The notes beneath the pieces were generated by a model. It did not search any database, was not told the origin of the DNA, and saw nothing but the letters and a program-made list of their open reading frames with translations. Made by a program: the position numbers and the translations under genes. 22,259 bases of DNA from a virus: IMG/VR virus record IMGVR_UViG_3300017989_000476, positions 1 to 22,259 of that record. The stretch is one strand, 5' to 3'. This document shows positions 21,874 to 22,259 of this stretch, piece by piece (within the stretch, counting starts at the first letter, position 1; the number at the start of each line of letters is the position of its first letter).

Positions 21874-22259
21874 CGCCCCCCTCGTCATGCTCGTCATACA
21901 CCACCTTGATGGTGAGTTGGCCGTCGCCAAAGTCGGTCGGTTGCATGGCCTTACCCATTTCCCACTCGATGATCTCAGTAGAAACGCTCTGTCGCAGCTT
22001 TTCATCTGAGCTATCCAAGCCAGAAACCTTGACCAGCATGGCCTTGGCCAGGTTGCGGCGCCGCAGTGTTGATGCCACTACGATGCCATCATGGGCCATC
22101 AGGCGCACCGCGTCTTTGACAAGGTCTGGCCAGTGATAGACAGTGTCTGGCCTGATGCCAACGGCCAGAGCGGCGTCCTTGTCTGTGCTGTGTTCCTGAC
22201 GAGCCACGACAAATCTGATCTGATCTGTAGAAAGCTGCTCCAATATGGACCGCAGCTCC
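21821..22259 (-). CDS. terS: Terminase small subunit (5' end beyond window)
   Basis: The frame is open to the right edge of the window. A TTG at 22243 is the first start codon inside it, but codons upstream (coding ELRSI) continue to the edge, so the true start is probably outside. The visible C-terminal part contains LSTDQIRFVVARQEH, a typical opening for small subunits, then KDAALAVGIRPDTVYHWP, a helix-turn-helix with TVYHW as the recognition end. The acidic tail (EHDEGGGAGDSSPDAPPGP) is typical of small subunits that contact the large one. It would bind the packaging site and recruit TerL. The 3' end overlaps the large subunit gene. Confidence 0.82.
   Translation of the reverse strand, partial: ELRSILEQLSTDQIRFVVARQEHSTDKDAALAVGIRPDTVYHWPDLVKDAVRLMAHDGIVVASTLRRRNLAKAMLVKVSGLDSSDEKLRQSVSTEIIEWEMGKAMQPTDFGDGQLTIKVVYDEHDEGGGAGDSSPDAPPGPTENS

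Noticed and set aside
1-22259. tRNA, rRNA, CRISPR array, transposase, reverse transcriptase of a diversity-generating element
   Set aside because: No repeat-spacer pattern, inverted-repeat-bounded transposase, tRNA cloverleaf or RT motif was found; space between genes is too small for most of these.

Overview
The window is the structural (late) half of a tailed-phage or prophage genome of siphovirus type. The sequence is GC-rich. Every gene I can support lies on the minus strand and is packed head to tail, mostly with ATGA, GTGA or longer overlaps. No integrase, lysis, replication or host gene is visible, so the host cannot be named; the high GC and frequent GTG starts fit a high-GC bacterial host. 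The gene order (small and large terminase, portal, Mu F-like minor head protein, scaffold, decoration protein, major capsid, connectors, tail tube, frameshifted tail chaperones, tape measure, distal tail protein, hub/fibre) is that of a long, non-contractile-tailed phage, and no sheath gene is seen. Both outer genes run off the window.

Reading in the direction of transcription (right to left): 22259-18197 holds packaging and portal genes. 18200-13671 is an accessory cassette that interrupts the usual portal-to-scaffold order. It starts with a tiny arginine-rich open frame, followed by a GT4 glycosyltransferase, a GT-A-like glycosyltransferase, a left-handed beta-helix acyltransferase, a protein-kinase-like domain fused to a SAM methyltransferase, and a second GT4-like glycosyltransferase. 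13683-13333 holds three very small genes (a 24-aa membrane peptide, a 55-aa Cys-containing protein, a 37-aa protein). A strong intrinsic terminator at 13220-13253 separates this from the capsid genes.

13173-10967 encodes scaffold, decoration protein and major capsid protein. 10908-9754 encodes an unusual secreted-type protein with a signal peptide and acidic repeats, possibly a fibre. 9745-8011 carries the connector and tail-completion genes. 7998-6704 carries the tail tube and the two chaperone frames joined at a GGGGGG slip site. 6716-1 encodes the tape measure (with 64-residue tandem repeats), distal tail protein and hub/fibre protein.

The most interesting part is the cassette at 13671-18123. 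Together the genes look able to build, acylate, phosphorylate and methylate a glycan. The kinase-methyltransferase fusion recalls WbdD, which caps the O9a O-antigen chain, but with the two domains in the opposite order. My inference is that this phage makes and caps a glycan on its own virion or on the host surface. The least expected structural-cluster gene is the signal-peptide repeat protein just after the capsid gene.
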